Below, piece after piece: positions 15,385 through 20,493 of a DNA stretch of 21,649 bases. Each line of letters opens with the position of its first letter. Positions within the stretch are counted from its first letter, which is position 1. The notes under the pieces are model-generated. The model was not told the origin of the DNA and searched no databases. It worked only from the letters and a program-made list of their open reading frames with translations. Both the position numbers and the translations under genes were made by a program. Source of the DNA: DATIHK01 sp035480775 (GTDB lineage Bacteria > Patescibacteriota > WWE3 > UBA101185 > UBA10185); contig DATIHK010000018.1 in the NCBI GenBank assembly GCA_035480775.1, forward strand, positions 1 through 21,649, in the 5' to 3' direction.

Positions 15385-16342
15385 TCACAACGCCAAGGGC
15401 AATAATTAGTGATCCTGCTAATGATATTGCTGTAAGCTTTTCACCCAAAAGTAAATAAGCAAAAGGAATTGTCATGATTGGGCTCAAATAAGTAAAAATT
15501 GCTGAGTCTCCTATAGTAGATACTTTTAATGCCCATTCGAACAACATATAAGCCACAATAGAAGAGAGAAGAGCCATATATAAAATCCCCAAAATAGGAA
15601 CTAGAGTGAGGTTTTGAACCATAAAGTTAACCGGACCAAAAACTCCTAAATTTTCTAACAAAGCAAGTGGAATAAACACAGCTAAAGCTACATAAAAAGT
15701 GGTGGCTGTAATGAGTGTTGCCGGGTACTGTCTGTGCATAGGTTTTAAGTGTATAAAATGTAATGTTTTCTTAATAATTCCATTGCTTTGCCCCAAACTA
15801 ATTTTTGCCCAAATGATATATACCAAGAATGCAAGGCTATACAAAACTACCAAAATGTTTCCCCAGACTCTTAACCAAATATTTGTAGACATTGGAGTTT
15901 GAGTAAGAACAGGTTCCAAAACTATAAATAAAGTTCCTACAGAAGCAAATACAACTCCTAATTTAACATAGATATTAACTTTTTCTTTGTAGAAATAATG
16001 TCCGGCTGCGATAGCTAAAATGGGAGAGATAATACCGATTATGTTGGCATCTAATGAAGTGGCGTATTTTAATCCAGCAAATATTAAACCAATACTAGCT
16101 TGACCAAAGAGACCTAATAAAATTAAATTTGGAATATCTCTTTTGTCTACCGGATGCTTTTTAAGTTCCACAATGGCGTAGGGGAGCAAAACAAGGCAGA
16201 CAATTGTAAAGCGAATAAACAAAAAAGTAAAAAGAGGAACATACTCTAAAGTAAGTTTAATAACTGGCGTTGCTGCTGACCAGATTAGATTAGCTACAAA
16301 AAGGGCAATGTAAGAATACAAAAGGTACTTAGGCAGTTTCAC
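15362..16342 (-). CDS. EamA-family (DMT superfamily) permease
   Basis: Integral membrane protein of 326 residues with about ten hydrophobic helices in two EamA repeats; the first begins FVANLIWSAATPVIKL, and the second ends with AYLLLGEKLTAISLAGSLIIALGVVIAER, the usual end of these carriers. Family members move small metabolites, often amino acids or nucleosides, out of or into the cell; the substrate here is not evident. A hydrophilic cytoplasmic loop around residues 187-205 (IIKKTLHFIHLKPMHRQ) is longer than usual and separates the two halves. The start is GTG at 16342, 6 nt after a TAAAAT box, so a leaderless GTG message is likely. It lies 38 nt downstream of hisS; whether it helps histidine supply is speculation. 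Confidence 0.85.
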   Translation of the reverse strand: MKLPKYLLYSYIALFVANLIWSAATPVIKLTLEYVPLFTFLFIRFTIVCLVLLPYAIVELKKHPVDKRDIPNLILLGLFGQASIGLIFAGLKYATSLDANIIGIISPILAIAAGHYFYKEKVNIYVKLGVVFASVGTLFIVLEPVLTQTPMSTNIWLRVWGNILVVLYSLAFLVYIIWAKISLGQSNGIIKKTLHFIHLKPMHRQYPATLITATTFYVALAVFIPLALLENLGVFGPVNFMVQNLTLVPILGILYMALLSSIVAYMLFEWALKVSTIGDSAIFTYLSPIMTIPFAYLLLGEKLTAISLAGSLIIALGVVIAERRKT

Positions 16343-16348
16343 AATCTT

Positions 16349-16378
16349 ATTTTACGGTTAGAAGGCTAGGTATGTAAA
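16349..16378 (-). promoter_or_regulatory. Putative leaderless promoter of the EamA gene
   Basis: TTTACA (16378-16373), an 18-nt spacer and TAAAAT (16354-16349), ending 6 nt before the GTG start. It lies in the hisS-EamA gap, so the permease need not depend on the T-box-controlled hisS transcript. Confidence 0.5.
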
Positions 16379-16380
16379 TG

Positions 16381-17658
16381 CTATTGTGTTTCTTGTTTTC
16401 CAGTCTTAAGGTTTTTTACTGTAACCGTTTTGTTTTTCAATTCTTCTTCGCCGGCAATTACTACGTTAGCAATGCCTTTTTTGTCTGCATATTTTATTTG
16501 CTTATCTATCTTAGAATTTTCGAGCCAAACTTCCACATTTTTACCTTCTGCTCGTAACTTTTCGGCAATTTTTAGAGAATAATTTAGGTATTTAGGCTCG
16601 TTATTCCATAATGTGACTAAATATTCGGTTGAAGAGGTTTGTGTTGGAAGTAATTTCCAATTAGTTAAAAATTCTAAAAGCGGCATGTCGCCCATAGCGA
16701 ATCCGGTTGCTGGAAGTTCGTAATTACCAAAAATTTGGATTAACTTATCAAAGCGTTCGCCTCCGAACATCGATCTGCGATTTTGGGGATTTTTATCGAA
16801 AACTTCGTAGACCAAGCCATCGCTGTAATCAAAACCTCTAATTATTGAAGGTGCAAAAACACAGTATTTAGCAAGCCCGGCGGATTGTAAGAGCTCAAAT
16901 AGTGCTCGAATTCCTGTGTAGCCCAGATTACTCTGTAAAATGCTCTGTGGAATTATGTTCGGCAAATTTTCTAAGCTTGATGACATAAATTTTTCAACTG
17001 TTTGTGCTTGCTCCTCAGAAAGACCTAGATCAGCTAATCCAGATAAAAATTCTGCTTGCTCCATTTTTAAGCGTTTGTCCATTAAACGTCGAACTTTAAT
17101 TTGTAACTCAGTCGAAAGCTTGAGTAAGTCGGAAGGTAGTGCACTTATTAAACGACGGTCACTTACTTTGATCTCAAACATAGAATTATCGGCTCCAAAA
17201 GCTTTCATTAAATCGATAATTAAAGAAAACAATTCAAAATCTGCCAAAATGTCAGAAATTCCAAAGATATTTACTTCGAGTTGGTAAAACTCTCGGCCAC
17301 GACCTGTTTGTGGTTTTTCAAAACGCCAATTATTGCCAATCATAAACCATCTAATTGGTCGTGGAAGTTCTTTAAACTTCTGAGCTATCATGCGGACTGT
17401 TCCTGGAGTTATTTCTGGTCTTAAAGCTAATTTACGTCCGCCTTTGTCTTCAAAAGAAAAAAGTTGTTCGTTGACAAGCTCTTCGCCCGATTTGGAAGCA
17501 AAAATTTCAAATGGTTCTACAATAGGGAAGTCGTATTCTTCGTACCCGTATTTTTTAGCGACCCTTTTCCAAGTGTCAAATATATAGTTTCTTATTCTCA
17601 TGTCTTCCGGGTAAAAATCCCGGGCGCCTTTATATGGCTGCGCACTTAGTTGGTTCAT
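16381..17658 (-). CDS. hisS: Histidyl-tRNA synthetase
   Basis: Charges tRNA-His. The 425-residue protein is a class II synthetase with the HisRS start QPYKGARDFYPEDM, motif 1 region YDFPIVEPFEIF, motif 2 RWFMIGNNWRFEKPQTGRGREFYQ, the catalytic arginine in the HisA-type motif RGFDYSDGLVYEVFD, motif 3 around GFAMGDMPL, and a C-terminal anticodon-binding domain from about residue 330. In the HisA motif, most homologues read DYYTG where this has DYSDG. I chose the ATG at 17658, which has AAGGAG 3 nt upstream and fits the usual N-terminus; an in-frame ATG at 17673 would add five residues. Expression appears to be governed by a T-box, a short His-containing reading frame and a hairpin that can hide the Shine-Dalgarno. 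Confidence 0.95.
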   Translation of the reverse strand: MNQLSAQPYKGARDFYPEDMRIRNYIFDTWKRVAKKYGYEEYDFPIVEPFEIFASKSGEELVNEQLFSFEDKGGRKLALRPEITPGTVRMIAQKFKELPRPIRWFMIGNNWRFEKPQTGRGREFYQLEVNIFGISDILADFELFSLIIDLMKAFGADNSMFEIKVSDRRLISALPSDLLKLSTELQIKVRRLMDKRLKMEQAEFLSGLADLGLSEEQAQTVEKFMSSSLENLPNIIPQSILQSNLGYTGIRALFELLQSAGLAKYCVFAPSIIRGFDYSDGLVYEVFDKNPQNRRSMFGGERFDKLIQIFGNYELPATGFAMGDMPLLEFLTNWKLLPTQTSSTEYLVTLWNNEPKYLNYSLKIAEKLRAEGKNVEVWLENSKIDKQIKYADKKGIANVVIAGEEELKNKTVTVKNLKTGKQETQ

Positions 17659-17661
17659 ATA

Positions 17662-17739
17662 CTCCTTAAGCATAACTCAAATTTGTTAGAATGCTAAGGA
17701 GGGGAAGATCGTATGACTACAATCTTAATCTTCCCCTCC
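17662..17739 (-). promoter_or_regulatory. Mutually exclusive hairpins in front of hisS: anti-sequestrator versus SD sequestrator
   Basis: In minus-strand reading, GGAGGGGAAGAT (17739-17728) pairs perfectly over 12 bp with ATCTTCCCCTCC (17709-17698). The right arm overlaps CTCCTTAGCAT (17701-17691), which pairs over 11 bp, with one bulged U, with ATGCTTAAGGAG (17673-17662), the segment holding the hisS Shine-Dalgarno and the alternative ATG. The two hairpins share CTCC (17701-17698), so they compete there. The shared segment also matches the leader-frame Shine-Dalgarno (17820-17808) at 12 of 13 positions. No real U-tract follows the first hairpin, which argues for control of translation rather than termination. 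Confidence 0.6.
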
Positions 17740-17772
17740 AAGCTCTGCTGACTTACTTCACCGGACTACTTC

Positions 17773-17805
17773 TTAGTGAATGTCGCGATGAATATCGAAG
17801 GTCAT
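17773..17805 (-). CDS. Putative regulatory leader peptide MTFDIHRDIH upstream of hisS
   Basis: A 10-codon frame, ATG at 17805 and TAA at 17775-17773, preceded by AAGGAGGTGA ending 5 nt before the ATG (GGAGG 8 nt before it), the best Shine-Dalgarno in the window. Two of ten codons are histidine (CAT codon 6, CAC codon 10, the last sense codon). It lies after the T-box terminator and 114 nt upstream of hisS, ahead of two competing hairpins. The position and His codons suggest ribosome stalling when charged tRNA-His is scarce. Only two His codons is few for a classic attenuator, and it could instead be a translated short frame without such a role. Confidence 0.55.
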   Translation of the reverse strand: MTFDIHRDIH

Positions 17806-17893
17806 TGTCTTCACCTCCTTTTTTCTACTAGGGTAGCCTCAGTTCGACGCAGAGTATCAAACTTCAGCCATGGAAACTTTTCGCATAAGAAAC

Positions 17894-17950
17894 AAAAAAG
17901 CTCCCATTCTCAACACACGTATTTACATACGTATGCAGAAAACGAGAGCT
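17894..17950 (-). terminator. T-box-controlled intrinsic terminator of the hisS leader
   Basis: AGCTCTCGTTTTC (17950-17938) pairs with GAGAATGGGAGCT (17911-17899) over 13 positions including three G-U wobbles. An inner stem CATACGTAT/ATACGTGTG (9 bp) closes a GTAA loop, and TTTTT follows (17898-17894, a run of six T with the last stem base). The 5' arm overlaps the right side of the T-box antiterminator, so the two cannot coexist. Confidence 0.9.
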
Positions 17951-18222
17951 GTTTGCTCGCGTGGTCCCATTTCTGCTTCTCTTAAGTTTTGAGCTTAAAA
18001 GCGCTTGATCCCGGCTTTGAATTCAACACCAGGTTTTGATTTACGGTTCAAATTCCGTTCGAAATTGTGCTCAAATGCGACTAAGAGCTTTCTGCTTCGA
18101 AAGTGAATAAGAAAAGCGTGTTCTAAAGGTATCTGATAGCGGCTTTACACCTGTAGCCCTTGTGGCTACCAACCCCGCCTCGCTTCAATCAGAAAAGCTT
18201 TATACTAGTCTTTTCAACACTG
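17894..18222 (-). promoter_or_regulatory. T-box riboswitch for tRNA-His controlling hisS
   Basis: Minus-strand RNA. The Stem I base pairs GAAAAG (18215-18210) with CTTTTC (18116-18111). The loop-E AGTA is at 18206-18203, and the specifier loop reads GAA then CAC (18120-18118), a histidine codon. The next stems are TAAAG/CTTTA and TCTGAT/ATCAGA, and the distal part carries GAAGCGA and GGTGTAA, as in the B. subtilis glyQS T-box. Stem III is CTTTTAAG/CTTAAGAG. The antiterminator is CAGAAA (17975-17970), the 7-nt bulge TGGGACC (17969-17963), then the strand closing with TTTCTG (17941-17936). TGGG would pair with an acceptor end CCCA, which fits the C73 discriminator peculiar to tRNA-His. Uncharged tRNA-His should stabilise the antiterminator and allow transcription into hisS. 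Confidence 0.92.
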
Positions 18223-18229
18223 TTAGGAT

Positions 18230-18257
18230 ATTGTACTAAAACTTAATCGGTTGTCAA
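18230..18257 (-). promoter_or_regulatory. Promoter of the hisS T-box leader
   Basis: A perfect -35 TTGACA (18257-18252), a 16-nt spacer and -10 TACAAT (18235-18230). The start of transcription should be near 18222, giving a leader of about 560 nt. The -35 contains the TGA stop of the upstream small gene. It is the closest match to the sigma-70 consensus in the window. Confidence 0.8.
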
Positions 18258-18514
18258 ATATCGGCTGTTAAATCGTCTTTGACTAATTTTGCTTTGGCCT
18301 TGGCTTGGTCTTTTTTTTCTTCCATCTTTTCCATCTTCTCTTTGACCTGTTTTTTTATTTCTCCAGCTTTTTTAAGCAAAGCTTTGCGCCTTTTTTCATC
18401 CGAAAGCGCTACTGCGGCAGTGGCGGCTGCTGCGCCTGCCACAACACCCGCCACTCCGGCTGCCACAACTTTTAAATTATCGGCTTTATTATTTGTTTCT
18501 TCTTTAGAATTCAT
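18254..18514 (-). CDS. Small Ala/Lys-rich protein with one hydrophobic segment (YtxH-like)
   Basis: 86 residues in three parts: a short polar start (MNSKEETNNKADNL), an Ala/Gly/Val-rich hydrophobic stretch (about residues 16-40, VVAAGVAGVVAGAAAATAAVAL) long enough for one membrane helix, and a highly charged Lys/Glu helix or coiled coil to the C-terminus (KKAGEIKKQVKEKMEKMEEKK). This layout is shared by YtxH-like stress or envelope proteins, but low-complexity composition makes homology hard to judge. I chose the ATG at 18514, which has TGAGGAG 4 nt upstream, over an in-frame TTG at 18526. Its stop lies inside the -35 box of the hisS leader promoter. A TATAAT at 18566-18561 sits about 46 nt before the start. 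Function unknown. Confidence 0.6.
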   Translation of the reverse strand: MNSKEETNNKADNLKVVAAGVAGVVAGAAAATAAVALSDEKRRKALLKKAGEIKKQVKEKMEKMEEKKDQAKAKAKLVKDDLTADI

Positions 18515-18557
18515 AGATCTCCTCAAATAAGTACTAGGTGAAATTTAGCTTAACTGC

Positions 18558-18573
18558 GTAATTATAAAATTAC
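18558..18573. repeat. AT-rich palindrome with embedded -10 box
   Basis: GTAATT-TTAT-AATTAC is a perfect 6-bp inverted repeat. It overlaps the stop of the nuclease 3' fragment and contains TATAAT (18566-18561), the likely -10 for the small Ala/Lys-rich gene. It may act as a weak terminator or an operator; no U-tract follows. Confidence 0.4.
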
Positions 18574-19184
18574 ATTACAGTTATATCTTTGTAAGAAAAA
18601 TTGGGAAGAAGTTTTAAAGTCTTAAGATTCGCTTGTTTTAAGTAGTTATTTAGAATTTTGTATACATCGTAATCAAAAAAGTATTTCTCAAAAACATTTC
18701 TTTCTTGTTCTACTTCATCTTTTACCAAGATGCTGGCCAGATGACACCACTGATCTATTACAAATGTTTCCGAAACTCCTGATTGATAATCGCTTTCAGT
18801 AATAGCAATAGGGCAGGGGAATGGCCAACGATTTATTTTTAGTGCAGCAAAAGCTTGGTCAAATCGCATATTATAAAATAGAGCCGGTTCTTTCGAGATA
18901 CAGACACCTTTGCATAAATCTAATTTATATCTAAAGCACGATGTTTTTGCTTTTTCGATATTCAATAATTTTTTACAAAGCTGGAATTGATCACACACGC
19001 CTTCGAGATAAGTTATACATTGCTTTCTTGACTTAAAAACTCCATAAATGCTTTGGATTTTCTCTGGCTGAATAGAATCTGTTTCTTCTATTCTGGCTCG
19101 ATAGTAGCCATTTTCATCTGTTTCTCTATATAAGTAGACCATTTTTTGTTTAAGACGTAGTTGAGAATTATATAAAGGCAGCAT
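18570..19184 (-). CDS. DnaQ/GIY-YIG nuclease, 3' fragment (UvrC/Cho-like part) separated by a frameshift
   Basis: Continuation of the nuclease gene that begins at 19996. The fragment carries the region found after the GIY-YIG domain in UvrC- and Cho-like fusions: CFRYKLDLCKGVC with its paired cysteines, LKINRWPFPCPIAITE, and a C-terminal WCHLASI segment. The frame is open upstream of the ATG at 19184, back to the shift near 19266-19270, and encodes the expected linker (RIETIEKAGELGALFLESKLVKEMLP, residues in order). The ATG at 19184 is therefore probably not a real start. One missing base in a run of five T (minus strand) would restore the full protein. On its own this fragment lacks the GIY-YIG catalytic centre. 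Confidence 0.8.
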   Translation of the reverse strand: MLPLYNSQLRLKQKMVYLYRETDENGYYRARIEETDSIQPEKIQSIYGVFKSRKQCITYLEGVCDQFQLCKKLLNIEKAKTSCFRYKLDLCKGVCISKEPALFYNMRFDQAFAALKINRWPFPCPIAITESDYQSGVSETFVIDQWCHLASILVKDEVEQERNVFEKYFFDYDVYKILNNYLKQANLKTLKLLPNFSYKDITVM

Positions 19185-19255
19185 TTCTTTAACCAGTTTG
19201 GATTCTAAAAATAGAGCTCCTAATTCACCGGCTTTTTCGATTGTTTCGATTCTTT

Positions 19256-19996
19256 TTACTTGTTGAAAAAGTTTTGATCTTTGTTGGATTCATTCGCGTC
19301 ATAAAAGTGACTTAGAATACGATTTTTGATATTTTTGCTTTTACCTACATAAATAGGTAGTTCATTTTGTCCGTAAAAAATATAAACTCCAGGGGTTTCT
19401 GGTAAATTTTCTATTTGAATACTCGGCAAGTTTGAAGGTCTAGAAGCCGATTTGGATATTTTATTAATAGTTTCTTCAATAACTTCTGCTCCAAATTCGC
19501 TTACTACATGCTTAAAAAATTCAAATATGGCCAAAGTATCGCCATAAGCGCGATGGCGATCTTCACAAACTAATCCACACCTCTCAATAACTGCGTCTAG
19601 ATTATGGTGACGTTCTCGTTTATATAAAGCTCGCGAAAGTTGCACAGTACAAAAATGTTTACATTTAAAGCTGGTTCCAATGCTTTTAAACTCAGTTTTT
19701 AAAAACGCGTAATCAAAGCTGACATTATGTGCAACTAAGCAAGAATCCCGCAATATATCTAAAATTTCGCTACTAATTTGTTCAAAAGTTGGTTTACCTT
19801 CGACTAGTTCGTTTGTAATTCCATTAAAAGTTTCAATTTCTGGTGGAATAGAGCAGAGGGGATTGATTAAAGTATTAAGTTCTTTAACAACTTTGCCATT
19901 TTCAACACGAATAGCCGCAATTTCTACAATTTTACTTTTGCGTAAACTACTGCCGGTTGTTTCAATATCCAAAAATGTTAAAGCTTCTGGAAGCAT
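19256..19996 (-). CDS. DnaQ-like exonuclease fused to GIY-YIG endonuclease, 5' fragment of a frameshifted gene
   Basis: Residues 1-165 are a DEDDh 3'-5' exonuclease of the DNA polymerase III epsilon type: Asp10 and Glu12 in FLDIETTG, Asp95 in HNVSFDYAFL, His148 and Asp153 in HRAYGD. Residues 198-246 begin a GIY-YIG nuclease (GVYIFYG, then YVGKS, catalytic Arg226 in KNRILSHF). The frame then hits TAA at 19258-19256, in mid-domain. The remainder of the protein is encoded in another frame downstream. Such DnaQ-UvrC/Cho fusions are known in several bacterial phyla and are thought to act in DNA repair. The break is either a recent inactivation, a sequencing or assembly error, or less likely recoding. 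A TAAAAT box 6 nt before the ATG suggests a leaderless message. Confidence 0.85.
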   Translation of the reverse strand: MLPEALTFLDIETTGSSLRKSKIVEIAAIRVENGKVVKELNTLINPLCSIPPEIETFNGITNELVEGKPTFEQISSEILDILRDSCLVAHNVSFDYAFLKTEFKSIGTSFKCKHFCTVQLSRALYKRERHHNLDAVIERCGLVCEDRHRAYGDTLAIFEFFKHVVSEFGAEVIEETINKISKSASRPSNLPSIQIENLPETPGVYIFYGQNELPIYVGKSKNIKNRILSHFYDANESNKDQNFFNK

Positions 19997-20002
19997 AAAG
20001 TC

Positions 20003-20008
20003 ATTTTA
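20003..20008 (-). promoter_or_regulatory. Putative -10 box of the DnaQ/GIY-YIG gene
   Basis: TAAAAT on the minus strand ends 6 nt before the ATG at 19996, with no Shine-Dalgarno. It lies downstream of a terminator that would end transcription from the two small genes. Confidence 0.5.
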
Positions 20009-20042
20009 TCATATGGGATTTGGGTTTTATTTGGAAAAGAAC

Positions 20043-20065
20043 GGGGGACTGGACAGAAATCCCCC
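20043..20065 (-). terminator. Probable intrinsic terminator after the two small genes
   Basis: GGGGGA (20065-20060) pairs with TCCCCC (20048-20043) across an 11-nt loop, followed on the minus strand by GTTCTTTTCC. The stem is short but GC-rich. It lies 40 nt after the stop of the 76-residue gene. Confidence 0.55.
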
Positions 20066-20104
20066 TGGGAATTCACTGGCAACAAAAACTGCAAGCTTAA
20101 ATGC

Positions 20105-20335
20105 TCACTGTACAAACTGCTGCTCGAGTGCGTACTTCAATACTTTGTTTTCTTTTGTGGGGGGATTTCCTGTGTGATAACCTACCCACCCGCTCAAGGC
20201 GAAAACATCTGCTTGATTCAAAAGTCCTTCTCGCGTGTGAACTTGGACGATATTTATTGGGTGCTCGACACTATTTCTGTCGACTTCAGTTCCAAACTTA
20301 ACTACAAACGCTTGAATATTTGCTGTCGCAGTCAT
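20105..20335 (-). CDS. Unrecognised small protein, 76 residues
   Basis: I do not recognise this protein. From the ATG at 20335 it starts MTATANIQAFVVKFGTE, continues with VEHPINIVQVHTREGLLNQADV, and ends with a Thr/Lys-rich stretch and YALEQQFVQ. It is mixed alpha/beta in character, has no signal peptide and no metal-binding cysteines, and has one glycine/tryptophan cluster (SGWVGYHTGNPP). It begins 4 nt after the stop of a 32-residue basic frame and is followed by a terminator-like hairpin, so it looks like part of a real transcription unit. AAAGG lies about 9 nt upstream. The frame stays open upstream to a TTG at 20401, but that part is the shadow of the basic frame. It could be a lineage-specific gene. 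Confidence 0.5.
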   Translation of the reverse strand: MTATANIQAFVVKFGTEVDRNSVEHPINIVQVHTREGLLNQADVFALSGWVGYHTGNPPTKENKVLKYALEQQFVQ

Positions 20336-20339
20336 CGAG

Positions 20340-20438
20340 TTACGACCTTTTCTTCTTGCGAGCCAACTTGCGTTTCTTAGCTGCTGCTTTCCGCTGTCCA
20401 ATTTCCAACTTAACCATGACGATCGAGAGGTCTGGCAT
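20340..20438 (-). CDS. Unrecognised small basic peptide, 32 residues
   Basis: The frame starts at the ATG 20438 with AGGAG 5 nt upstream and ends at TAA 20342-20340. The product starts MPDLSIVMVKLEIGQ and ends with a run rich in Lys and Arg (AAAKKRKLARKKKRS), so it would bind nucleic acid or act as a ribosome- or membrane-associated peptide. It does not match any small ribosomal protein I know. The Shine-Dalgarno, the spacing of 4 nt to the next gene, the divergent promoter upstream and the terminator downstream are the reasons to call it. The size and low complexity keep confidence modest. Confidence 0.5.
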   Translation of the reverse strand: MPDLSIVMVKLEIGQRKAAAKKRKLARKKKRS

Positions 20439-20481
20439 ATTTTCTCCTATCTCAGTGCTTAAAGCCCCTTCATGTCTATGG

Positions 20482-20488
20482 TATTATA
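20482..20488. promoter_or_regulatory. Overlapping divergent -10 boxes between the small-gene pair and the MBL-fold gene
   Basis: On the plus strand TATTAT (20482-20487) ends 6 nt before the ATG at 20494, a leaderless spacing. On the minus strand the same bases read TATAAT (20488-20483), about 45 nt before the 32-residue frame. Only one polymerase can bind at a time. No strong -35 is seen on either side. Confidence 0.5.
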
Positions 20489-20493
20489 CACTC

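Noticed and set aside
17700..17740. The 12-bp hairpin read as an intrinsic terminator
   Set aside because: Neither strand has a convincing T-run after the stem, while the arms have clear alternative pairing partners at the hisS Shine-Dalgarno.
17776..17985. 69-codon plus-strand open frame opposite the hisS leader
   Set aside because: It lies antisense to the T-box antiterminator, terminator and leader frame, whose sequence is explained by RNA structure. It has no Shine-Dalgarno or family match.
18130..18200. Stem I region considered as tmRNA or a tRNA fragment
   Set aside because: There is no CCA-acceptor pairing or tRNA-like cloverleaf; the elements fit a T-box Stem I instead.
20105..20401. 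98-residue version of the 76-residue gene with a TTG start
   Set aside because: The extra N-terminal part is the shadow of the 32-residue basic frame, which has the better Shine-Dalgarno.
20320..20493. N-terminal extension of the MBL-fold protein
   Set aside because: It has low similarity to the family, crosses the promoter and is antisense to the small basic frame; the fold starts at MEITYIG.
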